A DNA stretch of 64,000 bases, from NCBI RefSeq assembly GCF_016918015.1, contig NZ_JAERMK010000008.1:124001-188000 (forward strand), read 5' to 3'. This DNA is from Glycomyces sp. YM15 (lineage in GTDB: Bacteria > Actinomycetota > Actinomycetes > Mycobacteriales > Micromonosporaceae). Of the stretch, positions 1 to 9,447 are shown one piece after another; within the stretch, counting starts at the first letter, position 1; every line of letters begins with the position of its first letter. A program made the position numbers and the translations under genes. The notes below the pieces were generated by a model, which saw only the letters and a program-made list of their open reading frames with translations, was not told where the DNA came from and searched no databases.

Positions 1-1673
1 CCCGCCGCGAGCGCGGCCTGTTCGATCCCGAGCCGGCCGTGGGCGAGAGCCTGTTCGACCACTTCGTCTATGTGATCGCGTCCGACGGCGACATCGAGGA
101 GGGCGTGACCCACGAGGCCTCCGCGATCGCGGGTGTGCAGGAGCTCGGCAACCTCGTCGTCGTCTACGACGACAACGAGATCTCCATCGAGGACGACACC
201 AAGATCGCCCTGGGCGAGGATGTCGCCCAGCGCTACGAGGCCTACGGCTGGCACGTCCAGACCGTCGACTGGAAGTCCGGCTCGGAGTACGAGGAGGACC
301 CGAAGGCCCTCTTCGAGGCCATCGAGCAGGCCAAGGCCGTCACCGACAAGCCCTCGCTGATCCGCCTGAAGACCATCATCGGCTGGCCCGCGCCGAAGAA
401 GCAGAACTCGTACGCCGCGCACGGCTCCGCGCTGGGCGCCGAGGAGATCGCCGCGACCAAGGAGCTGCTCGGCTTCGACCCGGCCGTGTCGTTCAACGTG
501 CCCGAGGACGTCCTCGAGTACACCCGCGGCTCGATCGAGCGCGGCCAGGCCGAGCGCTCGGCGTGGCAGACCGCGTTCAACAACTGGGCCGCCGAGAACC
601 CCGCGAACAAGGCGCTGCACGACCGCCTGTGGGCGGGCGAGTTCCCCGAGGGCTTCGAGGACGCGTTCCCCGTGTTCGAGCCGTCCGCGAAGGGCGTCGC
701 GACCCGTTCGGCATCCGGGAAGGTCCTCTCGGCGCTCGCGCCGGTCCTGCCCGAGCTGTGGGGCGGCTCGGCCGACCTCGCAGGCTCGAACAACACCACG
801 ATGGACGGCGAGCCGTCGTTCCTGCCGCTGTCGCGCCAGACGAAGGCCTACCCGGGCAACCCGTACGGCCGCACCCTCCACTTCGGCATCCGCGAGTTCG
901 CGATGGGCACGATCCTCAACGGCATCAAGCTCCACGGCCCGACCCGCCCGTACGGCGGCACGTTCCTCGTGTTCTCCGACTACATGCGCGGCGCGGTGCG
1001 CCTCGCGGCCCTCATGAAGACCCCCGTGGTCTACGTGTGGACGCACGACTCGATCGGCCTCGGCGAGGACGGTCCGACCCACCAGCCGGTCGAGCACCTC
1101 GCCTCGCTCCGCGCCATCCCGGGCCTGGACGTCATCCGCCCCGGCGACGCGAACGAGACCGCCGTGGTCTGGAAGACCCTGCTGGGCAAGACCGACCGAC
1201 CGGCCGCGCTGGCGCTGACCCGCCAGAACATCCCGGTGTGGGACCGCACGAAGTTCGCTTCGGCCGAGGGCGCCGCGAAGGGCGCCTACACGCTCCTCGA
1301 CACCGAGGGCACCCCCGACGTGATCCTGATGGGCTCCGGCTCCGAGGTGCAGCTCGCGGTCGAGGCCGCCGAGTCCCTCGCGGGCGAGGGCGTCAAGGCC
1401 CGCGTCGTGTCCGTGCCGTCGATCGAGTGGTTCGACGAGCAGGACGAGGACTACCGCGAGTCGGTGCTGCCCAAGGCGGTCAAGGCCCGCGTCTCAGTCG
1501 AGGCCGGCATCGGACTGTCCTGGCGCGACCTCGTGGGTGACGCGGGAGTCAGTGTCTCCCTGGAACACTTCGGTGCCTCCGCGCCGTTCCAGAAGCTGTA
1601 CGAGGAGTTCGGCATCACCGCCGCCGCCGTGGCGGACGCGGCCCGCTCCTCCATCAAGAAGGCACAGCAGTAG
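1..1673 (+). CDS. tkt: Transketolase, 5' end missing
   Basis: Thiamine-diphosphate enzyme that moves two-carbon ketol units between sugar phosphates in the non-oxidative pentose phosphate pathway. The frame is already open at base 3, so the start lies outside the window; about 556 residues are present against roughly 690-700 for the family, so about 140 N-terminal residues are missing. Visible are the ThDP/metal motif ASDGDIEEG followed by NLVVVYDDNEIS, the pyrimidine-domain block GIREFAMGTILNG and the strongly conserved THDSIGLGEDGPTHQP stretch, then the C-terminal domain. It is followed 39 bases later by tal with its own Shine-Dalgarno, the usual actinobacterial tkt-tal-pgi-zwf-opcA-pgl order. 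Identification is secure. Confidence 0.97.
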   Translation, partial: RRERGLFDPEPAVGESLFDHFVYVIASDGDIEEGVTHEASAIAGVQELGNLVVVYDDNEISIEDDTKIALGEDVAQRYEAYGWHVQTVDWKSGSEYEEDPKALFEAIEQAKAVTDKPSLIRLKTIIGWPAPKKQNSYAAHGSALGAEEIAATKELLGFDPAVSFNVPEDVLEYTRGSIERGQAERSAWQTAFNNWAAENPANKALHDRLWAGEFPEGFEDAFPVFEPSAKGVATRSASGKVLSALAPVLPELWGGSADLAGSNNTTMDGEPSFLPLSRQTKAYPGNPYGRTLHFGIREFAMGTILNGIKLHGPTRPYGGTFLVFSDYMRGAVRLAALMKTPVVYVWTHDSIGLGEDGPTHQPVEHLASLRAIPGLDVIRPGDANETAVVWKTLLGKTDRPAALALTRQNIPVWDRTKFASAEGAAKGAYTLLDTEGTPDVILMGSGSEVQLAVEAAESLAGEGVKARVVSVPSIEWFDEQDEDYRESVLPKAVKARVSVEAGIGLSWRDLVGDAGVSVSLEHFGASAPFQKLYEEFGITAAAVADAARSSIKKAQQ

Positions 1674-1712
1674 CAACGTCGAAGAACTAGCTGGAAAGCT
1701 GGAGGAACACCG

Positions 1713-2828
1713 ATGAGCGCGAACGAGAACCTCGCCGGACTGTCGGCGGCGGGAGTGTCCATTTGGTTGGACGACATCTCGCGTGAACGCCTGGAGACGG
1801 GCAATCTGAAGGACCTCATCGCCGGGTCGTCCGTCGTGGGCGTCACCTCGAACCCGTCCATTTTCGCGGCGGCCCTGTCCAAGGGCGACGCGTACGACGA
1901 GCAGATCGCCGACCTGGCGGTCCGCAAAGTGAGCGTCGACGAGGCCGCTCGCGCCATCACCACCTTCGACATCCGCTGGGCGGCGGACGTCCTGGCCCCG
2001 GGCTTAGACACCCCCGGGGGCCAGGACGGCCGCGTGGCCATCGAGGGCGCCCCGCGCCTCGCCAACGAGACGCAGGCGACCATCGCCGAGGCCAAGGCCC
2101 TGTGGTGGGCCGTGGACCGGCCGAACACGCTGATCAAGATCCCCGCCACCCGGGCAGGGCTCCCCGCCATCACGGCCGCGATCGCGGCGGGCATCAGCGT
2201 CAACGTGACGCTGATCTTCTCGCTCGAGCGCTACCGCGAGGTCATGGACGCCTACATGGCGGGCCTGGAGTCCGCGAAGGCCGCCGGGATCGACCTCTCC
2301 ACGATCCGCTCCGTCGCCTCCTTCTTCGTGTCCCGTGTGGACGCGGAGATCGACAAGCGGCTCGACGGCATCGGCACCGAGCTCGCCGTCTCCCTCAAGG
2401 GCAAGGCGGCGGTCGCCAACGCGCGCTTGGCGTACCAGGCGTTCGAGAACGTCACCGCGTCCCCGCGCTGGGAGGCCCTGGCCGCGGCCGGCGCCCACCC
2501 GCAGCGGCCGCTGTGGGCCTCGACGTCGGTCAAGAACCCCGAGTACCGCGACGTGCTCTACGTCGAGGACCTCGTCGCCCCCGGCACCGTGAACACGATG
2601 CCCGAGGGCACCCTCCGCGCCTACGCCGACCACGGCGAGACCGAGCCCGACACGGTGCGCCCGTTCTACGACGACGCCGCCACGGTCCTGCTGCGCCTCA
2701 AGGAGGTCGGCATCGACTACGACGACGTCGTGCAGGTGCTCGAGGACGAGGGCGTGGAGAAGTTCATCGTCAGCTGGAAGCAGCTTCTGGACCAGATCGA
2801 ATCCAAGCTCAGTGAGAGCGGAGAATAG
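1713..2828 (+). CDS. tal: Transaldolase
   Basis: Transfers a dihydroxyacetone unit from sedoheptulose-7-phosphate to glyceraldehyde-3-phosphate in the cytosol. The 371-residue length fits the longer actinobacterial transaldolases. Lys142 in [11 protein letters not shown] is the expected Schiff-base lysine, followed by the conserved [11 protein letters not shown] strand. VTSNPSIF near residue 44 is another family hallmark. The ATG is preceded by GGAGG with normal spacing. The stop lies two bases before the pgi GTG, so the two are very likely translationally linked. Confidence 0.97.
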   Translation: MSANENLAGLSAAGVSIWLDDISRERLETGNLKDLIAGSSVVGVTSNPSIFAAALSKGDAYDEQIADLAVRKVSVDEAARAITTFDIRWAADVLAPGLDTPGGQDGRVAIEGAPRLANETQATIAEAKALWWAVDRPNTLIKIPATRAGLPAITAAIAAGISVNVTLIFSLERYREVMDAYMAGLESAKAAGIDLSTIRSVASFFVSRVDAEIDKRLDGIGTELAVSLKGKAAVANARLAYQAFENVTASPRWEALAAAGAHPQRPLWASTSVKNPEYRDVLYVEDLVAPGTVNTMPEGTLRAYADHGETEPDTVRPFYDDAATVLLRLKEVGIDYDDVVQVLEDEGVEKFIVSWKQLLDQIESKLSESGE

Positions 2829-2830
2829 AA

Positions 2831-4447
2831 GTGAGCGATCCGATGGGAAAGATGGAAGCCGCCGGCGGCCTCGCCGTGACCACGGGCGTCGACGTGAACG
2901 GGGCCGTCGAACGGCTCCGGGCCGAAGGCATCCCGGCCAAGGTCGCCGCCAAGGACGCCACCCTGTGGGGCCCCGAAGCTGAAGAAGAGGCCGCGATCCG
3001 GCTCGGCTGGGTCGACACCTTCGTCAAGTCGAAGGAGCTCCTCGCGCCGCTCGCGAAGCTCCGCGCCGAGCTGAACGGGCAGGGCATCGACCACATCGCC
3101 CTCGCCGGCATGGGCGGCTCCTCGCTCGCCCCCGAGGTCATCTCCCGCACCCTGGACCTGGGCATCAGCATCCTCGACACCACCGACCCCGGCCAGATCC
3201 TGACCGAGTTCGGCGAGGCCAAGCTGCGGCGCACCGCCGTCGTCGTGTCCTCCAAGTCCGGGTCCACCGTGGAGACCGACTCCCAGCGCCGCGCGTTCGA
3301 GAAGGCGTTCGAGGACATCGGGATCACCGAGCACGCGGGCCGCTTCGTGTTCGTCACCGACCCCGGCTCCGCGCTCGAGGCGCTGGCGACGAAGCAGGGC
3401 TCGCACCTGTTCCTCGCCGACGCCACCGTGGGCGGCCGGTACTCCGCGCTCACCGCGTTCGGCCTCGTGCCGACCGCGCTCGCGGGCGCCGATGCGGCCG
3501 AGCTGATCGAGCAGGCCGAGGCCTTCGCGGCCACCATCGGCTCCGAAGACGACGACCCGGCGGTCGTGCTCGGCGCGGTCATCGCGGCCAAGCCGACGAT
3601 CACCATCGCCGACGACGGCACCGGCATCGTCGGCCTGGGCGACTGGGCCGAGCAGCTCATCGCCGAGTCCCTCGGCAAGGACGGCAAGGGCACGCTCCCG
3701 GTCGTCCTCGAAGGACCCGCCGCGGCGGGCGCTCGCGGCTCGGACCGCGTGTACGCCACCGTCGGCGGCTCCTCGACGGGCCTGCCGTCCTCGGGTTCGG
3801 CGCTGGCGATGCCCGACGTGGTCGTCAACGGCCCCTTGGGCGCCCAGTTCCTCGCGTGGGAACTCGCGACCGCGTACGCGGGCTACCTGATCGGCATCGA
3901 CCCGTTCAACCAGCCCAACGTGACCGAGTCGAAGAACAACACCAACCGCATCCTGAAGGACGGGCTGCCGGACGAGCGCCCGCACGCCGTCGACGGATCG
4001 GTGGAGATCTACGGCTCGCACGCCGAGACCGTCGCCGGCGCGCTCGGCGAGGTGCTCACCGACGCCGACCGCGAGGACGCGTACATCGCGGTCCTGGCCT
4101 ACCTGGACCGGATCGACGACGCCGACGTGGCGAAGCTCCGCGCCGAGCTGGCCGACCGCACCGGCGCGCCCGTCACGTGGGGCTGGGGACCGCGGTTCCT
4201 GCACTCCACCGGCCAGTTCCACAAGGGCGGCCGCCAGACCGGCGTGTTCGTGCAGATCACCGGCGAAGTCGGGCAGGACCTCGAGATCCCTGGCCGCGAC
4301 TACACGTTCGCCGGGCTCCAGGCCGCGCAGGCCGCCGGGGACCGCCAGGCCCTCGAGTCGCGCGAGCGCCCGCTCGTTCGCCTGCACCTGACCGACCGCA
4401 AGCGCGGCGTCAACCAGCTGCTCCACGCCGTGAGGGAGCTGAGCTAG
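2831..4447 (+). CDS. pgi: Glucose-6-phosphate isomerase, actinobacterial pentose-operon type
   Basis: Interconverts glucose-6-phosphate and fructose-6-phosphate. The 538-residue protein starts with GTG two bases after tal. It shows a SIS-type sugar-phosphate fold: the GGSSLAPEV loop near residue 95, SSKSGSTVET near 138 and a second SIS half ending in HSTGQFHKGG. The sequence is more like the isomerase half of tal-pgi fusion proteins than the classical E. coli-type Pgi, whose signature motifs I do not find. It abuts zwf exactly, with TAG followed directly by ATG. The organism may have another, classical pgi elsewhere; that cannot be judged here. Confidence 0.9.
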   Translation: MSDPMGKMEAAGGLAVTTGVDVNGAVERLRAEGIPAKVAAKDATLWGPEAEEEAAIRLGWVDTFVKSKELLAPLAKLRAELNGQGIDHIALAGMGGSSLAPEVISRTLDLGISILDTTDPGQILTEFGEAKLRRTAVVVSSKSGSTVETDSQRRAFEKAFEDIGITEHAGRFVFVTDPGSALEALATKQGSHLFLADATVGGRYSALTAFGLVPTALAGADAAELIEQAEAFAATIGSEDDDPAVVLGAVIAAKPTITIADDGTGIVGLGDWAEQLIAESLGKDGKGTLPVVLEGPAAAGARGSDRVYATVGGSSTGLPSSGSALAMPDVVVNGPLGAQFLAWELATAYAGYLIGIDPFNQPNVTESKNNTNRILKDGLPDERPHAVDGSVEIYGSHAETVAGALGEVLTDADREDAYIAVLAYLDRIDDADVAKLRAELADRTGAPVTWGWGPRFLHSTGQFHKGGRQTGVFVQITGEVGQDLEIPGRDYTFAGLQAAQAAGDRQALESRERPLVRLHLTDRKRGVNQLLHAVRELS

Positions 4448-5986
4448 ATGGGCGAGACCCTGCATTCCATCAACCCGCTCCGCGACCCCGCCGACCGGCG
4501 GCTGCCGCGGATCCCCGAGCCGTGCGCCCTGGTGATCTTCGGCGTCACCGGCGACCTCGCGAAGAAGAAGCTGATCCCGGCGGTCTACGACCTCGCGAAC
4601 CGGGGCCTGCTCCCGGCGTCGTTCGTGATCGTCGGCTTCGCGCGCCGCGACTGGGGCGACGAGACGTTCGAGGAGATGGCCCGCGAGGCCGCCAAGTCGC
4701 ACGCCCGCACGCCGTGGCGCGAAGAGGTCTGGGCCCGCCTGGCCGGCAGCTTCAAGTTCGTGCCCGGCACGTTCGACGACGACGAGGCCTTCGACCGCCT
4801 CGACGCCACGGTCGACGAGCTGCGCGAGACGCACGGCATCGTCGGCAATGCGGCGTTCTACTTCTCGATCCCGCCGCTGGCGTTCCCCACGGTGCTCAAG
4901 CAGCTCAAGCGGACCGGCATGTCGGACAACCGCCAGGACGGCGGCGGCTGGCGCCGCGTCGTGGTCGAGAAGCCGTTCGGCGAGGACCGCCCCTCCGCGG
5001 CCGAGCTGAACAAGCTCGTCGACGACGTGTTCACCGCGAACGACGTGTTCCGCATCGACCACTACCTCGGCAAGGAGACGGTGCAGAACATCTTCGCGCT
5101 GCGCTTCGCGAACGCCATGTTCGAGCCGATCTGGAACTCCAACTACGTGGACCACGTCCAGATCACCATGGCCGAGGACGTCGGCATCGGCTCCCGCGCC
5201 GGGTTCTACGACGACAACGGCGCGGCCCGCGACGTCCTCCAGAACCACGTGCTGCAGCTCCTGGCCATCGCGGCCATGGAGCAGCCCAACGGGTTCGAGG
5301 CCGAGGAGATCCGCACCGAGAAGCTGAAGGTCCTGCGGGCCATCAAGCTCCACGACGATCTGGAGGCCACCGCCATCCGCGGCCAGTACGCGGACGGCTG
5401 GGTCCAGGGGCGTCCCGTCCAGGGCTACCTGTCGGAGGAGAACATCCCGCAGACCTCGACCACCGAGACCTACGCGGCGGTCCAGCTCGGCATCCAGAAC
5501 CGGCGCTGGAACGGCGTCCCGTTCTACCTGCGCACCGGCAAGCGGCTCCCCAAGCGGGTCACCGAGATCGCGGTGGTCTTCAAGGAGGCCCCGCACATGC
5601 CCTTCGCCGACTATGACACCAAGACGCTCGGCCACAACCAGCTCGTGATCCGCGTCCAACCGGACGAGGGCATCACGGTGAAGTTCGGCTCGAAGGTCCC
5701 CGGCACCGGCATGGAGCTGCGGGACATCTCGATGGGCTTCGGCTACGGCGAGACCTTCACCGAGTCCAGCCCCGAGGCCTACGAGCGGCTCATCCTGGAC
5801 GTGCTCCTGGGCGACAAGACCCTGTTCCCCGACGCTCAGGAAGTCGACGCCTCCTGGGCCGTCGTCGACCCGCTCGAGGAGTTCTGGGCGGGCACCAAGC
5901 CCGAACCGTACGAGTCGGGCACCTGGGGTCCGACCGGTGCCGATCTCATGCTGCAATCGTCCGGCCGCCGCTGGCGCCGGGCCTAG
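4448..5986 (+). CDS. zwf: Glucose-6-phosphate 1-dehydrogenase
   Basis: First committed step of the oxidative pentose phosphate pathway: oxidises glucose-6-phosphate to 6-phosphogluconolactone and yields NADPH. Length 512 is typical. The Rossmann glycine motif GVTGDLAKKKL is at residues 32-42, VVVEKPFGED near 171 and the active-site signature RIDHYLGKE at 202-210, with the expected catalytic His. The start codon follows the pgi stop without a gap. The gene is followed by opcA, which in actinobacteria is needed for full activity of this enzyme. Confidence 0.98.
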   Translation: MGETLHSINPLRDPADRRLPRIPEPCALVIFGVTGDLAKKKLIPAVYDLANRGLLPASFVIVGFARRDWGDETFEEMAREAAKSHARTPWREEVWARLAGSFKFVPGTFDDDEAFDRLDATVDELRETHGIVGNAAFYFSIPPLAFPTVLKQLKRTGMSDNRQDGGGWRRVVVEKPFGEDRPSAAELNKLVDDVFTANDVFRIDHYLGKETVQNIFALRFANAMFEPIWNSNYVDHVQITMAEDVGIGSRAGFYDDNGAARDVLQNHVLQLLAIAAMEQPNGFEAEEIRTEKLKVLRAIKLHDDLEATAIRGQYADGWVQGRPVQGYLSEENIPQTSTTETYAAVQLGIQNRRWNGVPFYLRTGKRLPKRVTEIAVVFKEAPHMPFADYDTKTLGHNQLVIRVQPDEGITVKFGSKVPGTGMELRDISMGFGYGETFTESSPEAYERLILDVLLGDKTLFPDAQEVDASWAVVDPLEEFWAGTKPEPYESGTWGPTGADLMLQSSGRRWRRA

Positions 5987-6001
5987 AAGGGGAGTCTGGA
6001 A

Positions 6002-6946
6002 GTGCATCTGAAGGACACCACCACCGGCGACATCATGAAGTCGCTGTCGAAGCTGCTGCACGAGGTCGGCGGGGCCTCCGGTCTCGCCCTCAACCTGGTC
6101 GCGCTGACCACTGAGGACGAGCGCGAGGAGGTCGAGAAGGCCGCCTCGTTCGCCGCGCAGGAGCACCCGTACCGGCTCATCATGGCGATCCCGCGCGACC
6201 TGGACGCCACCGAGCCGCGCATCGACGCCGAAGTGACCGTGGGCGAACGGCTCGGCTCCGCCGAGGCGATCATCCTGCGGCTCGACGGCCCCGCCGCCTC
6301 CCACCTGACCTCGATCGTCCTGCCCATGCTGGCCTCGGACATCCCGGTCGTCACCTGGTGGCTGCTCGACCCCGTCCGCTACGGGCTCGAGCAGGAGCTG
6401 CGGAGTTTCGCGGACCGCCGTATCACCTATTCGGCCCGCGCGGCCGACCCGGTGCAGTCGCTCTACCGCCGCGCCGAGTCCTACGCGGCCGGTGACACCG
6501 ACATCTGCTGGACCCGCATCAGCCTGTGGCGCTCGCTCATCGCGAGCGCCTTCGACGGGGTGACGCACGCGGTCGAGAAGATCGTCATCAAGGCGAACGA
6601 CGACGACCCGTCGGCGCAGCTCATGGCCGCGTGGCTCAAGACGCGCCTGGGCGTCGCGCCGGAGATCGTCGACACCGAGGTGGAACGCAACTCCGAGCAC
6701 CTGCCCGCGATCGCCTCCGTGGCGTTCACGATGGCCGGCGGCGAGACCATGGAGGTCGAGCGGCAGGCCGACGGCACCACGGTGCTGCTCCAGGCGGGGC
6801 TGCCGAAGCGCCGCCAGACGCTGCAGGGCCGTACGCTCGGTCAGCTGCTCGCCGAGGAGCTGCGGCACATCGACCCCGACACCGCGTACCGGAAGGTGCT
6901 CGACACCTTCCAGGAGCAGTACGCGGCCGAGCGGGCGAGCGCATGA
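6002..6946 (+). CDS. opcA: Glucose-6-phosphate dehydrogenase assembly protein OpcA
   Basis: OpcA-family protein, which in cyanobacteria and actinobacteria binds glucose-6-phosphate dehydrogenase and supports its oligomerisation and activity. The 314-residue product, GTG start, carries the usual RVLMAIP-like block (here PYRLIMAIPRDL) and the PVVTWWLLDP segment, and ends with the LRHIDPDTAYRKVL region. GGGGAG lies just upstream. The end overlaps pgl by four bases (ATGA). No catalytic motif is expected. Position between zwf and pgl supports the assignment strongly. Confidence 0.95.
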   Translation: MHLKDTTTGDIMKSLSKLLHEVGGASGLALNLVALTTEDEREEVEKAASFAAQEHPYRLIMAIPRDLDATEPRIDAEVTVGERLGSAEAIILRLDGPAASHLTSIVLPMLASDIPVVTWWLLDPVRYGLEQELRSFADRRITYSARAADPVQSLYRRAESYAAGDTDICWTRISLWRSLIASAFDGVTHAVEKIVIKANDDDPSAQLMAAWLKTRLGVAPEIVDTEVERNSEHLPAIASVAFTMAGGETMEVERQADGTTVLLQAGLPKRRQTLQGRTLGQLLAEELRHIDPDTAYRKVLDTFQEQYAAERASA

Positions 6947-7674
6947 GCCGTACGGGTGCGGTGATCGTCCACAACGACGCCGACGTGCTGGCGGAGGCGG
7001 TCGCGTCGCGGCTGCTCAACCGGCTCGCGGACGCGCAAGCGCACCGCGGCGAGGCGTCGATCGTGCTGACGGGCGGGCGGATCGCGGCGAAGGTGTACCA
7101 GAACATCCTGGGCTCGCCGATCCGCACGGTCGTGGACTGGTCGAAGGTCGACTTCTGGTGGGGCGACGAGCGGTTCCTGCCGTCGGGCGACCCGGAGCGG
7201 AACGAGACGCAGGCCCGGGAGGCGTTCCTGGACCACCTGCCGGTGGACCCGAAGCGCGTGCACCCGATGGCGGCCTCCGATGCGGTCGGCACGCCCGAAG
7301 AGGCGGCGGAGCGGTACGCGGCCGAGCTGGGCTCGGAAGTACCGGCGTTCGACCTGCTGCTCTTGGGCATCGGCGAGGACGGGCACGTCGCGTCGCTGTT
7401 CCCGGGGAACCCGGCGCTCGACGTCGACGGCGTCGCGGTCGTGGGGGTGCGTCACTCCCCCAAGCCGCCGCCGGAGCGCGTCTCGCTGACGATGAGCGCG
7501 ATCAATTCGGCCACGGCCGCATGGATCATCGCCTCGGGCGAGGGCAAGGCGTCAGCAGTCGACGAGGCCTTGTCGAAGGGCGAGCTTCCCGCGGGTCGTG
7601 TGAAGGCGACGGGCCACACCAGGTGGCTCATCGACAAGGACGCGGCTTCGCAGCTGAAGCACTTGGAGTTCTAG
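6943..7674 (+). CDS. pgl: 6-Phosphogluconolactonase
   Basis: Hydrolyses 6-phosphogluconolactone to 6-phosphogluconate, the step after Zwf. The 243-residue protein belongs to the SOL/DevB, glucosamine-6-phosphate-isomerase-like fold. Recognisable blocks are VLTGGRI near residue 40, DFWWGDERFLP near 70, and LLLLGIGEDGHVASLFPG near 138, which holds the active-site region. The ATG lies in the ATGA overlap with opcA. It is the last gene of the operon and is followed by a long perfect-looking hairpin. A gnd gene is not present in the window. Confidence 0.96.
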   Translation: MSRTGAVIVHNDADVLAEAVASRLLNRLADAQAHRGEASIVLTGGRIAAKVYQNILGSPIRTVVDWSKVDFWWGDERFLPSGDPERNETQAREAFLDHLPVDPKRVHPMAASDAVGTPEEAAERYAAELGSEVPAFDLLLLGIGEDGHVASLFPGNPALDVDGVAVVGVRHSPKPPPERVSLTMSAINSATAAWIIASGEGKASAVDEALSKGELPAGRVKATGHTRWLIDKDAASQLKHLEF

Positions 7675-7682
7675 GCGGACGC

Positions 7683-7727
7683 GAGGGCCCGGCTCCGTTC
7701 CTGAAACAGGAGCGGAGCTGGGCCCTC
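7683..7727. terminator. Bidirectional hairpin terminator between pgl and rbpA
   Basis: Arms of 21 bases at 7683-7703 and 7707-7727 are complementary except for two G-T pairs, with an AAA loop. It lies 8 bases after the pgl stop and about 75 bases beyond the convergent rbpA stop. No strong U-tract follows, as is common in high-GC actinobacteria. Confidence 0.8.
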
Positions 7728-7801
7728 GATCACGTCGGCGGCGCATCGCCCAACCTTGCGATGCGGGGCCGCTTGCCCGGTGCGCCTCTTGGCTGTGCCT
7801 T

Positions 7802-8155
7802 CTAGAACAGTGAACGCTCGCCGCGGGCGGCGGCGCGTGCGGCGAGGGCTTCGGCGAGGAGGTCTTCCGCCTCCTCCTCGCTGCGGCGCTCGCGTACATA
7901 GGTGAGATGGGACTTGTACGGCTTGGCGGTGCGGCGTTCCGGAGGGTTGTCCTGGTCGGGGCTGGCGGGCCAGCCGCAGCAGGTGCAGTCCCACTCCTGC
8001 GGGACCTCGACGTAGAGCGCGAACGACAGTGCGGTCTCGTGTCCGTTGGCGCACCAGTACTTGATGTGCTGCCGGGGCACCGGCTCGCCGCGTTCCGAGT
8101 GAAGGCCCGGGGTGGCGCCTATGCGGGTGCCTCGGATGGCCTGTCCGTTGGACAT
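7802..8155 (-). CDS. rbpA: RNA polymerase-binding protein RbpA
   Basis: Actinobacterial transcription factor that binds RNA polymerase together with the principal sigma factor and stabilises the open complex. The 117-residue protein begins MSNGQAIRGTRIG, has the zinc-fold part YWCANGHET and WDCTCCGWPA (Cys and His ligands visible), and the basic sigma-interacting C-terminal part KSHLTYVRERRS. Length is close to the usual 110-125. A GAGGAG ribosome-binding site lies about 10 bases before the ATG. The 255 bases upstream hold its promoter, but I could not place a convincing -10/-35 pair. Confidence 0.96.
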   Translation of the reverse strand: MSNGQAIRGTRIGATPGLHSERGEPVPRQHIKYWCANGHETALSFALYVEVPQEWDCTCCGWPASPDQDNPPERRTAKPYKSHLTYVRERRSEEEAEDLLAEALAARAAARGERSLF

Positions 8156-8365
8156 ATGTGTGATCGCTCCTCACAGACGGGGGATCTTCTGTGGATATCA
8201 ACCGGACACGGCCACGGGAGGAGTATGCGGGGAAGAGACCGCGCGACTCCCCTCAGCGTCGCCGTGGAGTCACCGATCGGAGCGGCTGGGGCACCGCCCT
8301 CAGCAATTCTATGACGTGAAGCACACACTGTAAAGACGATGACGAAATGGTTTCACATAAAGGCG

Positions 8366-8391
8366 GGGGCCGCGCAATCACGCACGGCCCC
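8366..8391. terminator. Short hairpin after the oxidoreductase gene
   Basis: GGGGCCG (8366-8372) pairs with CGGCCCC (8385-8391) around a 12-base loop. It lies about 20 bases beyond the stop of the minus-strand gene ending at 8411. Rho-independent function is plausible but there is no clear U-tract. Confidence 0.5.
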
Positions 8392-8410
8392 TTCGCGAAT
8401 CCGTCCGTCC

Positions 8411-9334
8411 CTAGGAGATACGCAGAACGATCTTGCCCCTGGTCCGGCCGGTCTGACTCGCCCGCCACGCATCGGCCGCCTGTTCCAGCGGATACGTCTC
8501 CGAGATCGGCACGACCAGCTCGCGCGTCTCGGTGAGCGCGGCGAGCTGCCGCAGATCTTCCGAATCCGCGCTCACGAACACGTACTCCCCGCCATGATCC
8601 CTGATCGCGGGGTCCATGATCGAGACGACCCGCGAAGGATCGGTCCCGGCCTCGATCGACAGCTCGATCGCATCGCCGCCGGCCGCGTCAAGAGCCGCGT
8701 CCGGCCCGTCCGGCACCAGCCAGCGAACGCGCTCGAGGAGACCGGGACCGTATTCGACCGGCTCGGCCCCGAACGCGACGAGGTGGTCATGGTTGCGGGC
8801 GCTGGCGGTACCGATGACGCGGGCACCGCGGGACTTCGCGATCTGGACCGCCATCGTCCCGACACCGCCCGCGGCGGCGTGGACGAGCACGGTGTCGCCT
8901 TCCTTGACCCGCACGGTATCGAGGCATTGCAGCGCCGTCAGACCGACGAGGGGAAGCCCCGCGGCGGAACCCCAGTCGAGGTTCGCGGGCTTCCTGGCGA
9001 TCATGCCGGGCTCGGCGATCGTGTACTCCGCGTAGGTCCCCCACTTGGCGATCGGGCGGCGCACGTAGCCGAACACCTCATCGCCGACCGCGAACTCCGC
9101 GACCTCTGGGCCCACCTCGGTGATGACACCGGCGGCGTCCCATCCGGGAACGAGCGGGAACTGCCCCGGGATCGCGGCGTCGAGATACCCGGCCCCGACC
9201 TTCCAATCGACAGGGTTGACCGAGGTCGCCCTGAGTTCCACGAGCACTTCCCCGGCCCCGCAAGGCGGTCGAGGAAGATCGATGACTTCGAGTTCGTCGG
9301 CCCCGCCGTATCGGGGCAATACCACTGCCTTCAT
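8411..9334 (-). CDS. Zinc-independent quinone oxidoreductase-like (MDR superfamily) enzyme
   Basis: Medium-chain dehydrogenase/reductase of the NADPH:quinone reductase branch, 307 residues. It has the N-terminal GroES-like domain (SVNPVDWKVGAG, VPGWDAAGVI) and the nucleotide-binding motif AAAGGVGTMAVQIAKSRGA near residue 150, without the cysteine/histidine ligands of structural or catalytic zinc. The substrate is not predictable. I start it at the ATG at 9334 (MKAVVLP) because GGTGGG lies 9 bases upstream; an in-frame ATG three codons earlier overlaps that site. It stands alone, bounded by hairpins on both sides. Confidence 0.85.
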   Translation of the reverse strand: MKAVVLPRYGGADELEVIDLPRPPCGAGEVLVELRATSVNPVDWKVGAGYLDAAIPGQFPLVPGWDAAGVITEVGPEVAEFAVGDEVFGYVRRPIAKWGTYAEYTIAEPGMIARKPANLDWGSAAGLPLVGLTALQCLDTVRVKEGDTVLVHAAAGGVGTMAVQIAKSRGARVIGTASARNHDHLVAFGAEPVEYGPGLLERVRWLVPDGPDAALDAAGGDAIELSIEAGTDPSRVVSIMDPAIRDHGGEYVFVSADSEDLRQLAALTETRELVVPISETYPLEQAADAWRASQTGRTRGKIVLRIS

Positions 9335-9399
9335 ATGTGGCATCCCACCACGAATCGGCAGCCGGGACGCCGAAACGGCCCGCACCGCACCCGTGCCCT

Positions 9400-9437
9400 C
9401 TCGGCCTCCGCCGGGAACGAGCCCGGCGGAGGCCGAG
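9400..9437. terminator. Perfect 16-bp hairpin
   Basis: CTCGGCCTCCGCCGGG at 9400-9415 pairs perfectly with 9422-9437 around a 6-base loop. It lies just beyond the stop of the minus-strand gene at 9448, separating it from the oxidoreductase gene. Confidence 0.75.
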
Positions 9438-9447
9438 ACGGCAGGCG

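Noticed and set aside
2717-6868. Minus-strand open frame of more than 1300 codons opposite pgi, zwf and opcA
   Set aside because: It is an antisense shadow made by high third-position GC; its translation is low-complexity and the plus-strand genes are certain.
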